This document shows, piece after piece, positions 8,479-15,885 of a DNA stretch of 58,232 nucleotides (position 1 is its first letter; the number at the start of each line of letters is the position of its first letter). The translations under genes and the position numbers were made by a program. This DNA comes from Streptomyces werraensis (GTDB lineage Bacteria > Actinomycetota > Actinomycetes > Streptomycetales > Streptomycetaceae): NCBI GenBank assembly GCA_014656175.1, contig BNBX01000004.1:1-58232 (forward strand). The letters are read 5' to 3'. Below the pieces are notes generated by a model. It did not search any database and was not told the origin of the DNA. It saw nothing but the letters and a program-made list of their open reading frames with translations.

Positions 8479-9725
8479 CGCAGGGCGGTCCTCATCGTGC
8501 GGTCGTCGACGTGCGTGGCGCGGTCCCGGACCCAGGCGGCCTCGCGCGGCCGCAGCGTGCCGCCGCCGTCGAAGCCGATCAGGTCCAGGCGGGGGGTGAC
8601 GTCCAGGAAGTCCAGCAGGCGCAGGACGGTGAAGGCGGTGGTGGTCCGGGCGTCCCAGGCGTCCTCGCCGAGCAGCGCCGGATCGCCCAGCGGGCGGCGC
8701 AGCGAGGCGTCCCCGACGTGCTCCTGCGCCCCGGCCGTCAGCCGCTGCCGCAGGGCGCGCCGCCAAGCGGCCGCCGGGTCGCCGAACACCAGCCGGATCC
8801 CGGCCGGGCGGGTCCAGGCGGGCCCCTCCCACGGGGTGTCGCCGCGCAGCGTCACCGCGTGCAGGCCGGTGCGCTCCCCGGTGCCCCCGGCGCGGATCCG
8901 GAACGCGTCGCAGCGCACCACGACGTCGTAGCCGTCGATCAGTTCGCCCAGCGTGCTGTCGGCCACCGCCGGGGCGTTGGAGACCAGGCACACGCTCCGG
9001 CCCGCGAGCAGCCCTCGCAGCCCCGTGACGCCGACCGGCTCGGCTCCGCCGAGCAGCGGGTCGGGCAGCGCGGACCGCTCCAGCAGCCGCCGGTAGCCGG
9101 CGTGGAGCGCCAGCAGCCGCCGTACGGCGTCGTCCTGAGGGCCCCGCTCGGACAGGCGCGCCCGCACGAACGCGGCGAACTCGGCCGCCGTGACCGACGT
9201 GGTCCGGCCCGCCGGGGCGAGCAGTGTGTCCGCCGCCCCCGGGAACAGCGCGGCGGCCTCCTCCAGGCAGGCGCGGCGGCGGCGCAGCGTGGTGACCCGG
9301 CGGGCCACTTCACCGGCCGCCTCCGCGCCGAGCTCCAGGCAGCGGTCGTACGACTCCAGCGCCTCGGCCTCCCGGCCGAGCCGGTCCAGCGCGAGACCGC
9401 GCAGCCGCCAGGCGCCCTTCGACCGTTGCCGGATCTCCACGGCTGTGTCCGCGACGGCCAGCGCCAGCTCCGGCGCGCCGGGACCGCCCGCCTCCAGGGC
9501 CCGCTCGCCGACCCGCAGCAGGGCGTCGAACGGGTCCGCCGACGGACTCGCGAGCGCCCCCGCGTACCCGCCGATCGCCCGGACCAGCCGCGCGCCGCCG
9601 GGACCCGTGCCCTCGCCGCGCTCGGCGAGGTGGTCACCGCACAGGCGCAGCCCCCGGGCGAGGAGCGCTTGCGCGGGGGCCTCCTTCCGCCGCGCCCTGA
9701 ACAGTCCCGCCAGGGAGTTCGTCAT
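8475..9725 (-). CDS. TPR-containing GT29-like sialyltransferase
   Basis: A 416-aa protein. The N-terminal ~230 residues are alpha-helical with TPR-like segments (GAWRLRGLALDRLGREAEALESYDRCLELG, ~104-133). The C-terminal half matches the sialylmotif architecture of glycosyltransferase family 29: residues 245-273 read VCLVSNAPAVADSTLGELI and onward to DGYDVVVRCD (sialylmotif L-like), residues 361-386 read TTTAFTVLRLLDFLD and on to DLIGF (sialylmotif S-like), and His405 could be the VS-motif histidine. GT29 enzymes transfer sialic acid from CMP-donors, mostly in eukaryotes. The gene overlaps the next by ATGA, and a CMP-nonulosonate pathway is encoded nearby. Start ATG 9725; no strong ribosome binding site is visible. 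The GT29 assignment is by motif and moderately sure. Confidence 0.68.
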   Translation of the reverse strand: MTNSLAGLFRARRKEAPAQALLARGLRLCGDHLAERGEGTGPGGARLVRAIGGYAGALASPSADPFDALLRVGERALEAGGPGAPELALAVADTAVEIRQRSKGAWRLRGLALDRLGREAEALESYDRCLELGAEAAGEVARRVTTLRRRRACLEEAAALFPGAADTLLAPAGRTTSVTAAEFAAFVRARLSERGPQDDAVRRLLALHAGYRRLLERSALPDPLLGGAEPVGVTGLRGLLAGRSVCLVSNAPAVADSTLGELIDGYDVVVRCDAFRIRAGGTGERTGLHAVTLRGDTPWEGPAWTRPAGIRLVFGDPAAAWRRALRQRLTAGAQEHVGDASLRRPLGDPALLGEDAWDARTTTAFTVLRLLDFLDVTPRLDLIGFDGGGTLRPREAAWVRDRATHVDDRTMRTALR

Positions 9726-9846
9726 CCGTGCCACCGTCCTCGTTCCGGACGCCGAATGTGCCCGAGCACGGCGGGCCGCCGGTGGCGTGAGGATGGACAC
9801 CCGGTGAACAGTCCTCGGCGGGCGGCCGTCCACCGTTGGTCGCGCC

Positions 9847-11142
9847 TCATCTTCCGACCGCCTTCCGCAGCGCCCGCACCCGCCGCACCACCCGCCGGGC
9901 GGCCCGGCTCCGCGGCAGGAACGCCAGCCGGCGCGGCACACCCCCGGGCAGCCCCAGCGCGGTGAGCCGCCGCCGGGGGAACCACCGCGCGTCCCACGCG
10001 CCCGCCGCGAGATACCGCTCCGCCTCGGCCCGCAGCGCGGGACGCACCGGCGGGCGCATGGTGAACGCGAGGGCGCTCAGCAGCCCGTCCAGGTCGCCGG
10101 CCGCGGGCGCGCCGCCCGCCGCCCCCGGCAGCACCGCCTCCGCCAGCACCAGCGCGGCCCGCCGCGGATGGTGGTACGGCGTCAGCCGGCCCAGCAGGTG
10201 CTCCGTGCCGACGCGGGCGACCGGGAGGCCGTACAGGGCGGACGCCGTGAACAGCGCGGCCGAGGCGCAGCCGACGACCAGCGCCGGGCGGCACGCCTCG
10301 TACAGCGCCTCCACCGGGACGGGCGTGTCCAGAACCGTGAGGTCCACGCCGAGGCGGCCGGCCTCGGCCCGCAGCCCGGCGGCGTGCCGGGACGGGGAGG
10401 CGGGGTGGGGCGCGAACACCACCCGGTCGTGCCCGCGTCGGGCCGCCGTCCGCACCATCTCCGCGTGCGGCGCGACCTCCCCGCCCGCCCGGTCCGGCGG
10501 GCGCTCCCCGACCACCAGCGCCGCCCCCTCCGGCACCCCCGTCACCGCCGAGGCGACCTCCTTGGCCACCGCCCGGAAGGCGTCCGCCGGGATCGCACGC
10601 GCGGGCGCGCCGAACTCGCCCAGCAGCAGGGGCGTGAGGCCCGGCACCAGGTCCAGGTGCAGCACCTGCCGCACCCGTGTGCCGATCAGCGGGTCGAGCT
10701 TGCCGCGCGTGGGCCCGTAGCCCGCCGGGCCGGCCGCGTACACGTGCAGGGGAGCGCCCGTGAACACGCGGGCCACCGACTGCGCCGGCGCGGTGTCCGG
10801 GGTGCCGAGGACCAGCTCCACCCGGCCGTCCCCGAGCCCCCACAGCTTCCTGACGTGCCGTTCCAGCAGCGGCACGTCCTCCGTGCGCGGCGTCCAGGCC
10901 GCCGGGTGGAAGGGCCGTATCGCCTCGTTCCAGGACAGCACGGCGTCGAAGCGGGCCCGCAGCCGTGCGAAGCCCGGCACCTCGTCCCACGGCGGGGCCG
11001 CCTCCGGCACCGGCGTGTCGTCGCACACCAGCAGCACCCTGCGCCGCGCCTGAGGCAGCAGCCCGGCCTCGGCAGCCGCGGCGGCCACCACGACGTCCGT
11101 CAGGCCGCTCGCGCAGACGATCTGTGTACCGGCCGCCCTCAC
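9847..11142 (-). CDS. Polysialyltransferase-like glycosyltransferase B
   Basis: A 431-aa paralogue of the protein at 3898-5250. Shared landmarks are the WNEAIRPFHPAAW segment, RQVLHLDLVPGLTPLLLGE, the HP motif in VVFAPHPASPS and VVGCASAALFTAS near the donor site. Here the Ser/Thr element reads SAA rather than the STA of its paralogue. It also ends in a very basic tail (RRLAFLPRSRAARRVVRRV). GTG 11142 overlaps the stop of the upstream GT2 gene by 4 nt (GTGA), which fixes the start and indicates translational coupling. The probable role is nonulosonic-acid transfer at the inner membrane face; specificity relative to paralogue A is unknown. Confidence 0.73.
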   Translation of the reverse strand: MRAAGTQIVCASGLTDVVVAAAAAEAGLLPQARRRVLLVCDDTPVPEAAPPWDEVPGFARLRARFDAVLSWNEAIRPFHPAAWTPRTEDVPLLERHVRKLWGLGDGRVELVLGTPDTAPAQSVARVFTGAPLHVYAAGPAGYGPTRGKLDPLIGTRVRQVLHLDLVPGLTPLLLGEFGAPARAIPADAFRAVAKEVASAVTGVPEGAALVVGERPPDRAGGEVAPHAEMVRTAARRGHDRVVFAPHPASPSRHAAGLRAEAGRLGVDLTVLDTPVPVEALYEACRPALVVGCASAALFTASALYGLPVARVGTEHLLGRLTPYHHPRRAALVLAEAVLPGAAGGAPAAGDLDGLLSALAFTMRPPVRPALRAEAERYLAAGAWDARWFPRRRLTALGLPGGVPRRLAFLPRSRAARRVVRRVRALRKAVGR

Positions 11143-12128
11143 GCGGCACCCCTTCCCGCGCGCAGCGGCGCCCGTCGCAGCCGGCGCAGCCGCGCCGCCC
11201 GCCCCGCGTCCATCGAGTCCAGCACCTCGTCCAGCACGTCCCGCGGCAGCCGCCGCAGCGCGTCCGCGCACAGCCGCCGCAACCGCGCGGCCACCGCCGG
11301 CTCGAACTTGTCCCGCTCGGCCACATGACGGTCCATCACCGCGCAGTACGTCCGCACCGCCTTCGGCAGCAGCCGGTCCGCGTCCCGGTCCGCCGCCGTC
11401 TCCGCCACCACCCGGTCGAAGGCCGGGACGAAGTCCAGCTGCCGCTCGTCCCCGATCCGGGTGAGGGAGGAGGCGACGCCCTTGCGGTAGAACACGCCCA
11501 GCAGACCCACCACGGCGAACGACTCCGCCTCCCGGTGCAGCCGCCAGATCCACGGCCGGTCCTCCGCCGTGCGCAGCTCCTCCCGGAAGTGCAGCAGCCC
11601 CCGCTCGAGCAGCCGCCGGTGATACACCCCGGCCCACACCTGCGGATAGTCCACCGCGGTCGTCCGGTCGGCGGGCAGGATCACCTCGCGCGGGTCCAGC
11701 ACCTCGTCCCGCAGCCCCACCGGGACCCGCCGCACGGACCGGGAGCGCCCGGTGACCCGCACGTGGTCCGTGCGCAGGAAGTCGCAGCCCAGTTCCTCCG
11801 CCGCGGCGACCAGGTCGGACAGGTACCCGGGGGCGTACCAGTCGTCGCCGTCCAGGAAGGTCAGGTACTCGCCGGTCGCCGCGTCCAGACCGGTGTTGCG
11901 CGCGACGGAGATCCCGCCGGCGCTCTCCCGTCGGACATGGCGCACGCGCGCGACACGGGACAGCTCCTCGGCAGCCCGTTCCAGGAGCACCGGGGTGTCG
12001 TCCTCGGAACCGTCGTCGACCAGAACGAACTCGAAATCCGGGCGGGCATTCGCGCGCAGGCCGCCGAGGGCGTCCGGCGCGTATTGCCGGACATTGCGGA
12101 AGGGGACGATCACGGAAAGCTTCGGCAC
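11139..12128 (-). CDS. GT2-family glycosyltransferase A (first gene of leftward glycan operon)
   Basis: A 329-aa GT2 glycosyltransferase starting at GTG 12128 (VPKLSVIVPFRN). Motifs LVDDGSEDDTP and FLDGDDWYAPGYL provide the nucleotide and metal contacts. Longer in-frame extension is rejected because it crosses the AT-rich divergent promoter region and has no family similarity. It is paralogous to 5254-6219 over its whole length; each paralogue is followed directly by a polysialyltransferase-like gene, so the pair was duplicated as a unit. It is soluble, probably membrane-associated through partners, and adds a sugar to the lipid-linked acceptor or growing chain. Confidence 0.88.
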   Translation of the reverse strand: MPKLSVIVPFRNVRQYAPDALGGLRANARPDFEFVLVDDGSEDDTPVLLERAAEELSRVARVRHVRRESAGGISVARNTGLDAATGEYLTFLDGDDWYAPGYLSDLVAAAEELGCDFLRTDHVRVTGRSRSVRRVPVGLRDEVLDPREVILPADRTTAVDYPQVWAGVYHRRLLERGLLHFREELRTAEDRPWIWRLHREAESFAVVGLLGVFYRKGVASSLTRIGDERQLDFVPAFDRVVAETAADRDADRLLPKAVRTYCAVMDRHVAERDKFEPAVAARLRRLCADALRRLPRDVLDEVLDSMDAGRAARLRRLRRAPLRAGRGAA

Positions 12129-12326
12129 CCGGAAAACATTAGGAGAGTGCCCGGCGCGCTTTCTTTCCGCCGGCCGTACGGACCGTGAACTCCGTGTGTC
12201 GGTCCGGTGGACCGCGCCTACCGCGGGTGTTTTCCCGGGCCGGTTCGGCCTCCGGCTGTGTGTTGTTAACTTTTCGTTGAGACGCGGTTGGGCCGTTCGC
12301 GGAATTCGCTTCCTAGCTTTTCCGGC
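12129..12326. promoter_or_regulatory. Divergent promoter region of the glycan locus
   Basis: A 198-bp spacer between the leftward GT2 operon and the rightward glycosyltransferase/neuA/neuB operon. It is clearly poorer in GC than its surroundings (for example GTGTGTTGTTAACTTTTCG near 12259 and AATTCGCTTCCTAGCTTTTC near 12303), as expected for two back-to-back promoters. No convincing palindromic operator was found. Confidence 0.55.
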
Positions 12327-13643
12327 GTGCCAGCAAGTGCAACGAAGCCCCTCAGGGTGGCGGTCCTCGCGGATTCCGACACCCGCTGGAAATGGGGCAC
12401 GCTCACCGCGAACCGCATCTCGCCGCGAGACATCCGCCTGGACGGACTCCTGCTGCGGGGCCGCGCCACCCCCACCCCGCGCCAGCTCGGCGAGGTAGGG
12501 GTCACCGCGGACTCGCTCCGCGAGGTCACCGCCGTCGAGTTCCTGCGCACGATGCGTGAGGAGTCGTACGACGTCCTCGTGCTCGCCCTGGTCGGCGGCG
12601 GGGTGCAGGCGATGCTGCACGGACTCAAGCGGATCTGGGAAGACCGGCCGCGGCGGCCCGTCGTCGTCACCGGCTACGTCGGCGTCGTCTACGAGAAGCT
12701 CGCCGACGGCCTGCTGCTGCGCCACGGCGCCGACCTGGTGCTGGCCAACTCCCGCCAGGACGCGGACCGTTTCCGTGCCGTGTACGACGGCGTGGGCGCC
12801 GACGCCTCCTCGGTGACCGAGGTCGCGCTGCCGTTCCTGGGCGGCGCCGCGTACGAGGGCGAACACGAAGGGCGCGGGCCCTACACGGTCGTGTTCGCCG
12901 CCCAGCCCTCCGTCCCGGACACCCGCAGGGACCGTACGTACCTGCTGGAGCGGCTGGTGCGGCACGCCCGCCGGCACCCCGAGCGCGAGGTGCTGCTGAA
13001 GCTGCGCTCCAAGCCCGGCGAACACACCACGCACATCGAGGAACTGCCCTATCAGAAGCTCGCCCAGCGGCACGATGTGCCGCCCAACTTCCGCCTCGTC
13101 TACGGGCACATGGGCGAGGTCCTGGACCGCACCGACCTGCTGGTCACGGTCAGCTCGACGGCCGCCCTGGAGTCGCTGCACCGGCGCATCCCCACCGCGG
13201 TCCTCACCGACCTCGGCATCCGGGAGGCGCTCGGCAACCACCACTTCGTGGGCTCCGGCTGCCTCGCCTCCTGGGACCAGCTCGACGACGGACACCGCCC
13301 GGAGCCCGACGGGGAGTGGCTGGCCCGGCAGGGCGTGGCGGCCGACGGCGGCTACGCGACGGCGTTCGACACGGCCCGCGCCCGCATCGCCGCGCTGCTC
13401 GACCGGCCCGGCGGGCTCCCGCCGATCACCCCGTACTACACCCCCGTCACCGCGCCCGGCTATCTGCCCGGCGTCCTCGCCCGCCACCACCTCGGCCCCG
13501 ACGGGACGCCGCTGCCCGGCGCGCCCGCCGCGGACCGGGAGCCCGGCCCGGTCCGGCGGATCGTGCGCCGCACCGCACGCGGCGCCTACCGCCACGGCGT
13601 GCAGCGCGTGGCGCCCGTGATCCGCCGCATGGGCGAGCTGTGA
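12327..13643 (+). CDS. Putative glycosyltransferase (DUF6716-like), nonulosonate locus
   Basis: A 438-aa protein that I recognise only as the family usually labelled DUF6716 putative glycosyltransferase (label from memory). It starts RVAVLADSDTRWKWGTL, has a Rossmann-like stretch YDVLVLALVGGGVQAML, a basic segment EVLLKLRSKPGEHTTHIEELPY, and VTVSSTAALESLHRRIPTAVLTD. The last is the Ser/Thr loop seen in GT-B enzymes of the sialyl/polysialyl and CDP-glycerol transferase type. The C-terminus is strongly basic (VRRIVRRTARGAYRHGVQR), as in the two polysialyltransferase-like proteins. GTG 12327 places the start at the beginning of the conserved region. It is first in a four-gene rightward operon with neuA, neuB and a GT52-like gene. 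Confidence 0.65.
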   Translation: MPASATKPLRVAVLADSDTRWKWGTLTANRISPRDIRLDGLLLRGRATPTPRQLGEVGVTADSLREVTAVEFLRTMREESYDVLVLALVGGGVQAMLHGLKRIWEDRPRRPVVVTGYVGVVYEKLADGLLLRHGADLVLANSRQDADRFRAVYDGVGADASSVTEVALPFLGGAAYEGEHEGRGPYTVVFAAQPSVPDTRRDRTYLLERLVRHARRHPEREVLLKLRSKPGEHTTHIEELPYQKLAQRHDVPPNFRLVYGHMGEVLDRTDLLVTVSSTAALESLHRRIPTAVLTDLGIREALGNHHFVGSGCLASWDQLDDGHRPEPDGEWLARQGVAADGGYATAFDTARARIAALLDRPGGLPPITPYYTPVTAPGYLPGVLARHHLGPDGTPLPGAPAADREPGPVRRIVRRTARGAYRHGVQRVAPVIRRMGEL

Positions 13644-13675
13644 CCGCCCGCACCCCCCATCGAGGAGCTGACCCC

Positions 13676-14890
13676 ATGTCCGACTCTCCGGCCGTCCGCC
13701 GGGTGCTCGCCGTCATTCCCGCGCGCGGCGGCTCCAAGGGCGTCCCCGCGAAGAACCTCGCCCCCGTCGGCGGTGTGCCCCTGGTGGCCCGCGCCGTACG
13801 GGAGTGCCGCGCCGCCCGGCACGTCACGGACGTGGTCGTCTCCACCGACGACGCGGCCATCGCCGAGACCGCGCGGCAGGCGGGCGCCGAGGTGGTCCTG
13901 CGGCCCGCGGCCATCGCCGGCGACACCGCCACCTCCGAGGCGGCCGTGCTGCACGCCCTGGACGCCCACGAGGCGCTGCACGGCGCACGGGTGGACGTCG
14001 TCCTGCTCGTGCAGTGCACCAGCCCCTTCCTCACCCGCGAGGACGTCGACGGGGTGGCCGCCGCGGTCGCCCACGGCGGCGTCGACACGGCGGTGACGGT
14101 CGCCCCGTTCCACGGCTTCGTCTGGCGCGAGTCACATGCCGGGGCCGCCGGGGGAGGCCACGGCGTCAACCACGACAAGTCCGTGCGCCCCCGCCGTCAG
14201 GACCGCCCCCAGGACTTCCTGGAGACCGGCGCCGCCTACGCCATGGACGCCGCGGGCCTGCGCGAGCACGGCCACCGCTTCTTCGGCCGCACCGAGCTCG
14301 TGCACACCGACCCGGCGCGCGTCCTGGAGGTCGACGACCCGCACGACCTCGCGCGGGCCCGCGCCCTCGCGCCCCTTCTCGACGCGGGCCGCACCGGCCT
14401 GCCCACCGCCGACGACATCGACGCGGTGGTCCTCGACTTCGACGGCACCCAGACCGACGACCGGGTGCTGATCGACGCGGACGGACGGGAGTTCGTCTCC
14501 GTGCACCGCGGCGACGGCCTCGGCATCGCCGCCCTGCGCCGCAGCGGCCTCAAGCTGCTGATCCTGTCCACCGAGCAGAACCCGGTCGTCGCCGCCCGCG
14601 CACGCAAGCTCAAGCTCCCCGTGCTGCACGGCGTCGACCGCAAGGACCTCGCCCTCAAGCAGTGGTGCGAGGAGCAGGGCATCGCGCCCGAGCGCGTGCT
14701 CTACGTCGGCAACGACGTCAACGACCTCCCGTGCTTCGCCCTCGTCGGCTGGCCCGTGGCGGTCGCGAGCGCCCACGACGCCGTACGCGGCGCCGCCCGT
14801 GCGGTCACCACCCTCCCCGGCGGTGACGGCGCGATCCGAGAGATCGCCGGCTGGATCCTCGGTCCCTCTCTCGATTCCCTCCCCCAGTAA
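13676..14890 (+). CDS. neuA: Bifunctional CMP-nonulosonate synthetase / HAD-family phosphatase
   Basis: A 404-aa two-domain enzyme. Residues 1-~235 are an acylneuraminate cytidylyltransferase with the nucleotide loop IPARGGSKG (14-22), VVVSTDDAAIAE and LVQCTSPFLTRED. Residues ~248-400 are a KdsC/HAD-IIIC phosphatase with motif I DFDGTQT (Asp254, Asp256), a Ser/Thr motif in LLILSTEQNP, a Lys in GVDRKDLALK and motif IV GNDVNDLPC (345 onward). Together they would dephosphorylate a nonulosonate-9-phosphate and activate the free sugar as a CMP-donor, as in the two-domain vertebrate CMAS. Such a phosphatase fits a Kdn pathway from mannose-6-phosphate. A good ribosome binding site (GAGGAG) precedes ATG 13676; neuB follows after 14 nt. 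Confidence 0.88.
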   Translation: MSDSPAVRRVLAVIPARGGSKGVPAKNLAPVGGVPLVARAVRECRAARHVTDVVVSTDDAAIAETARQAGAEVVLRPAAIAGDTATSEAAVLHALDAHEALHGARVDVVLLVQCTSPFLTREDVDGVAAAVAHGGVDTAVTVAPFHGFVWRESHAGAAGGGHGVNHDKSVRPRRQDRPQDFLETGAAYAMDAAGLREHGHRFFGRTELVHTDPARVLEVDDPHDLARARALAPLLDAGRTGLPTADDIDAVVLDFDGTQTDDRVLIDADGREFVSVHRGDGLGIAALRRSGLKLLILSTEQNPVVAARARKLKLPVLHGVDRKDLALKQWCEEQGIAPERVLYVGNDVNDLPCFALVGWPVAVASAHDAVRGAARAVTTLPGGDGAIREIAGWILGPSLDSLPQ

Positions 14891-14904
14891 GGAAACCCCT
14901 GGTC

Positions 14905-15843
14905 ATGAGCACCAACTCCCGCATCCGCACCCTCGGTTCCCGCGAGGCCGGCCCCGGCCGCCCCGTCTACGTCACCGGCGAGATCGGTATCAACCACAAC
15001 GGCGACCTCGACAACGCCTTCAAGCTGATCGACGCCGCCGCCGAGGCCGGCTGCGACGCCGTCAAGTTCCAGAAGCGCACCCCCGAGATCTGCACCCCGC
15101 GCGACCAGTGGGACATCGAGCGTGACACGCCCTGGGGCCGGATGACGTACATCGACTACCGCCACCGCGTGGAGTTCGGCGAGGACGAGTACCGCCAGAT
15201 CGACGCGTACTGCAAGGAGAAGGGGATCGACTGGTTCGCCTCCCCGTGGGACACCGAGGCCGTCGCCTTCCTGGAGAAGTTCGACGTGCCCGCCCACAAG
15301 GTGGCATCCGCCTCCCTCACCGACGACGAGCTGCTGCGCGAACTGCGCGCCACCGGCCGCACGATCATCCTCTCCACCGGCATGTCCACCCCGAAGCAGA
15401 TCCGCCACGCGGTCGAGGTGCTCGGCAGCGACAACATCCTGCTCTGCCACGCCACCTCCACCTACCCGGCGAAGGCGGAGGAGCTGAACCTGCGGGTCAT
15501 CAACACCCTCCAGGCCGAGTACCCGAACGTCCCGATCGGCTACTCCGGCCACGAGACCGGCCTGCAGACCACCCTCGCCGCCGTCGCCCTCGGCGCCTGC
15601 TTCGTCGAGCGCCACATCACCCTCGACCGCGCCATGTGGGGCTCCGACCAGGCCGCCTCCGTCGAGCCGCAGGGCCTGACCCGTCTGGTCCGCGACATCC
15701 GCACCATCGAGGCCTCCCTCGGCGACGGCGTGAAGAAGGTCTACGAGTCCGAGCTCGGCCCGATGAAGAAGCTGCGCCGTGTCACCGGCGTGGTCGCCGA
15801 GGCGGAGATCGCCACGGCCGCCGGCGAGCCCGTCTCGGTCTGA
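14905..15843 (+). CDS. neuB: N-acetylneuraminate/Kdn(-9-phosphate) synthase, NeuB family, without SAF domain
   Basis: A 312-aa PEP-dependent nonulosonic acid synthase. Family motifs are plain: VTGEIGINHNGDL, DAVKFQKRTPE, WFASPWDTEAV, KVASASLTDDELL, ILSTGMSTPKQI, CHATSTYPA, IGYSGHE and the metal-binding region VERHITLDRAMWGSDQAAS. Typical NeuB proteins are about 345 residues and end in a ~60-residue SAF (antifreeze-like) domain that caps the partner active site; this one ends shortly after the barrel (VVAEAEIATAAGEPVSV) and lacks it. No NeuC epimerase or NeuD acetyltransferase is nearby, so mannose-6-phosphate or mannose is a more likely substrate than ManNAc, giving Kdn. It follows neuA by 14 nt, with AAGGAAA as ribosome binding site. 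Confidence 0.9.
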   Translation: MSTNSRIRTLGSREAGPGRPVYVTGEIGINHNGDLDNAFKLIDAAAEAGCDAVKFQKRTPEICTPRDQWDIERDTPWGRMTYIDYRHRVEFGEDEYRQIDAYCKEKGIDWFASPWDTEAVAFLEKFDVPAHKVASASLTDDELLRELRATGRTIILSTGMSTPKQIRHAVEVLGSDNILLCHATSTYPAKAEELNLRVINTLQAEYPNVPIGYSGHETGLQTTLAAVALGACFVERHITLDRAMWGSDQAASVEPQGLTRLVRDIRTIEASLGDGVKKVYESELGPMKKLRRVTGVVAEAEIATAAGEPVSV

Positions 15844-15885
15844 CCCGCCCTCACCCACCCCTACGACGGGAACGGTCGTACGTCG

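Noticed and set aside
3473..8931. Very long open frames antisense to the glycosyltransferase genes (up to ~1700 codons)
   Set aside because: They are Arg/Pro/Gly/Gln-rich with no family similarity, lie in the complementary frame of well-supported genes and are explained by high third-position GC.
12160..13595. Open frame antisense to the DUF6716-like gene that extends the GT2 gene to 818 residues
   Set aside because: The extension crosses the AT-rich divergent promoter; GT2 similarity begins exactly at VPKLSVIVPF (GTG 12128).
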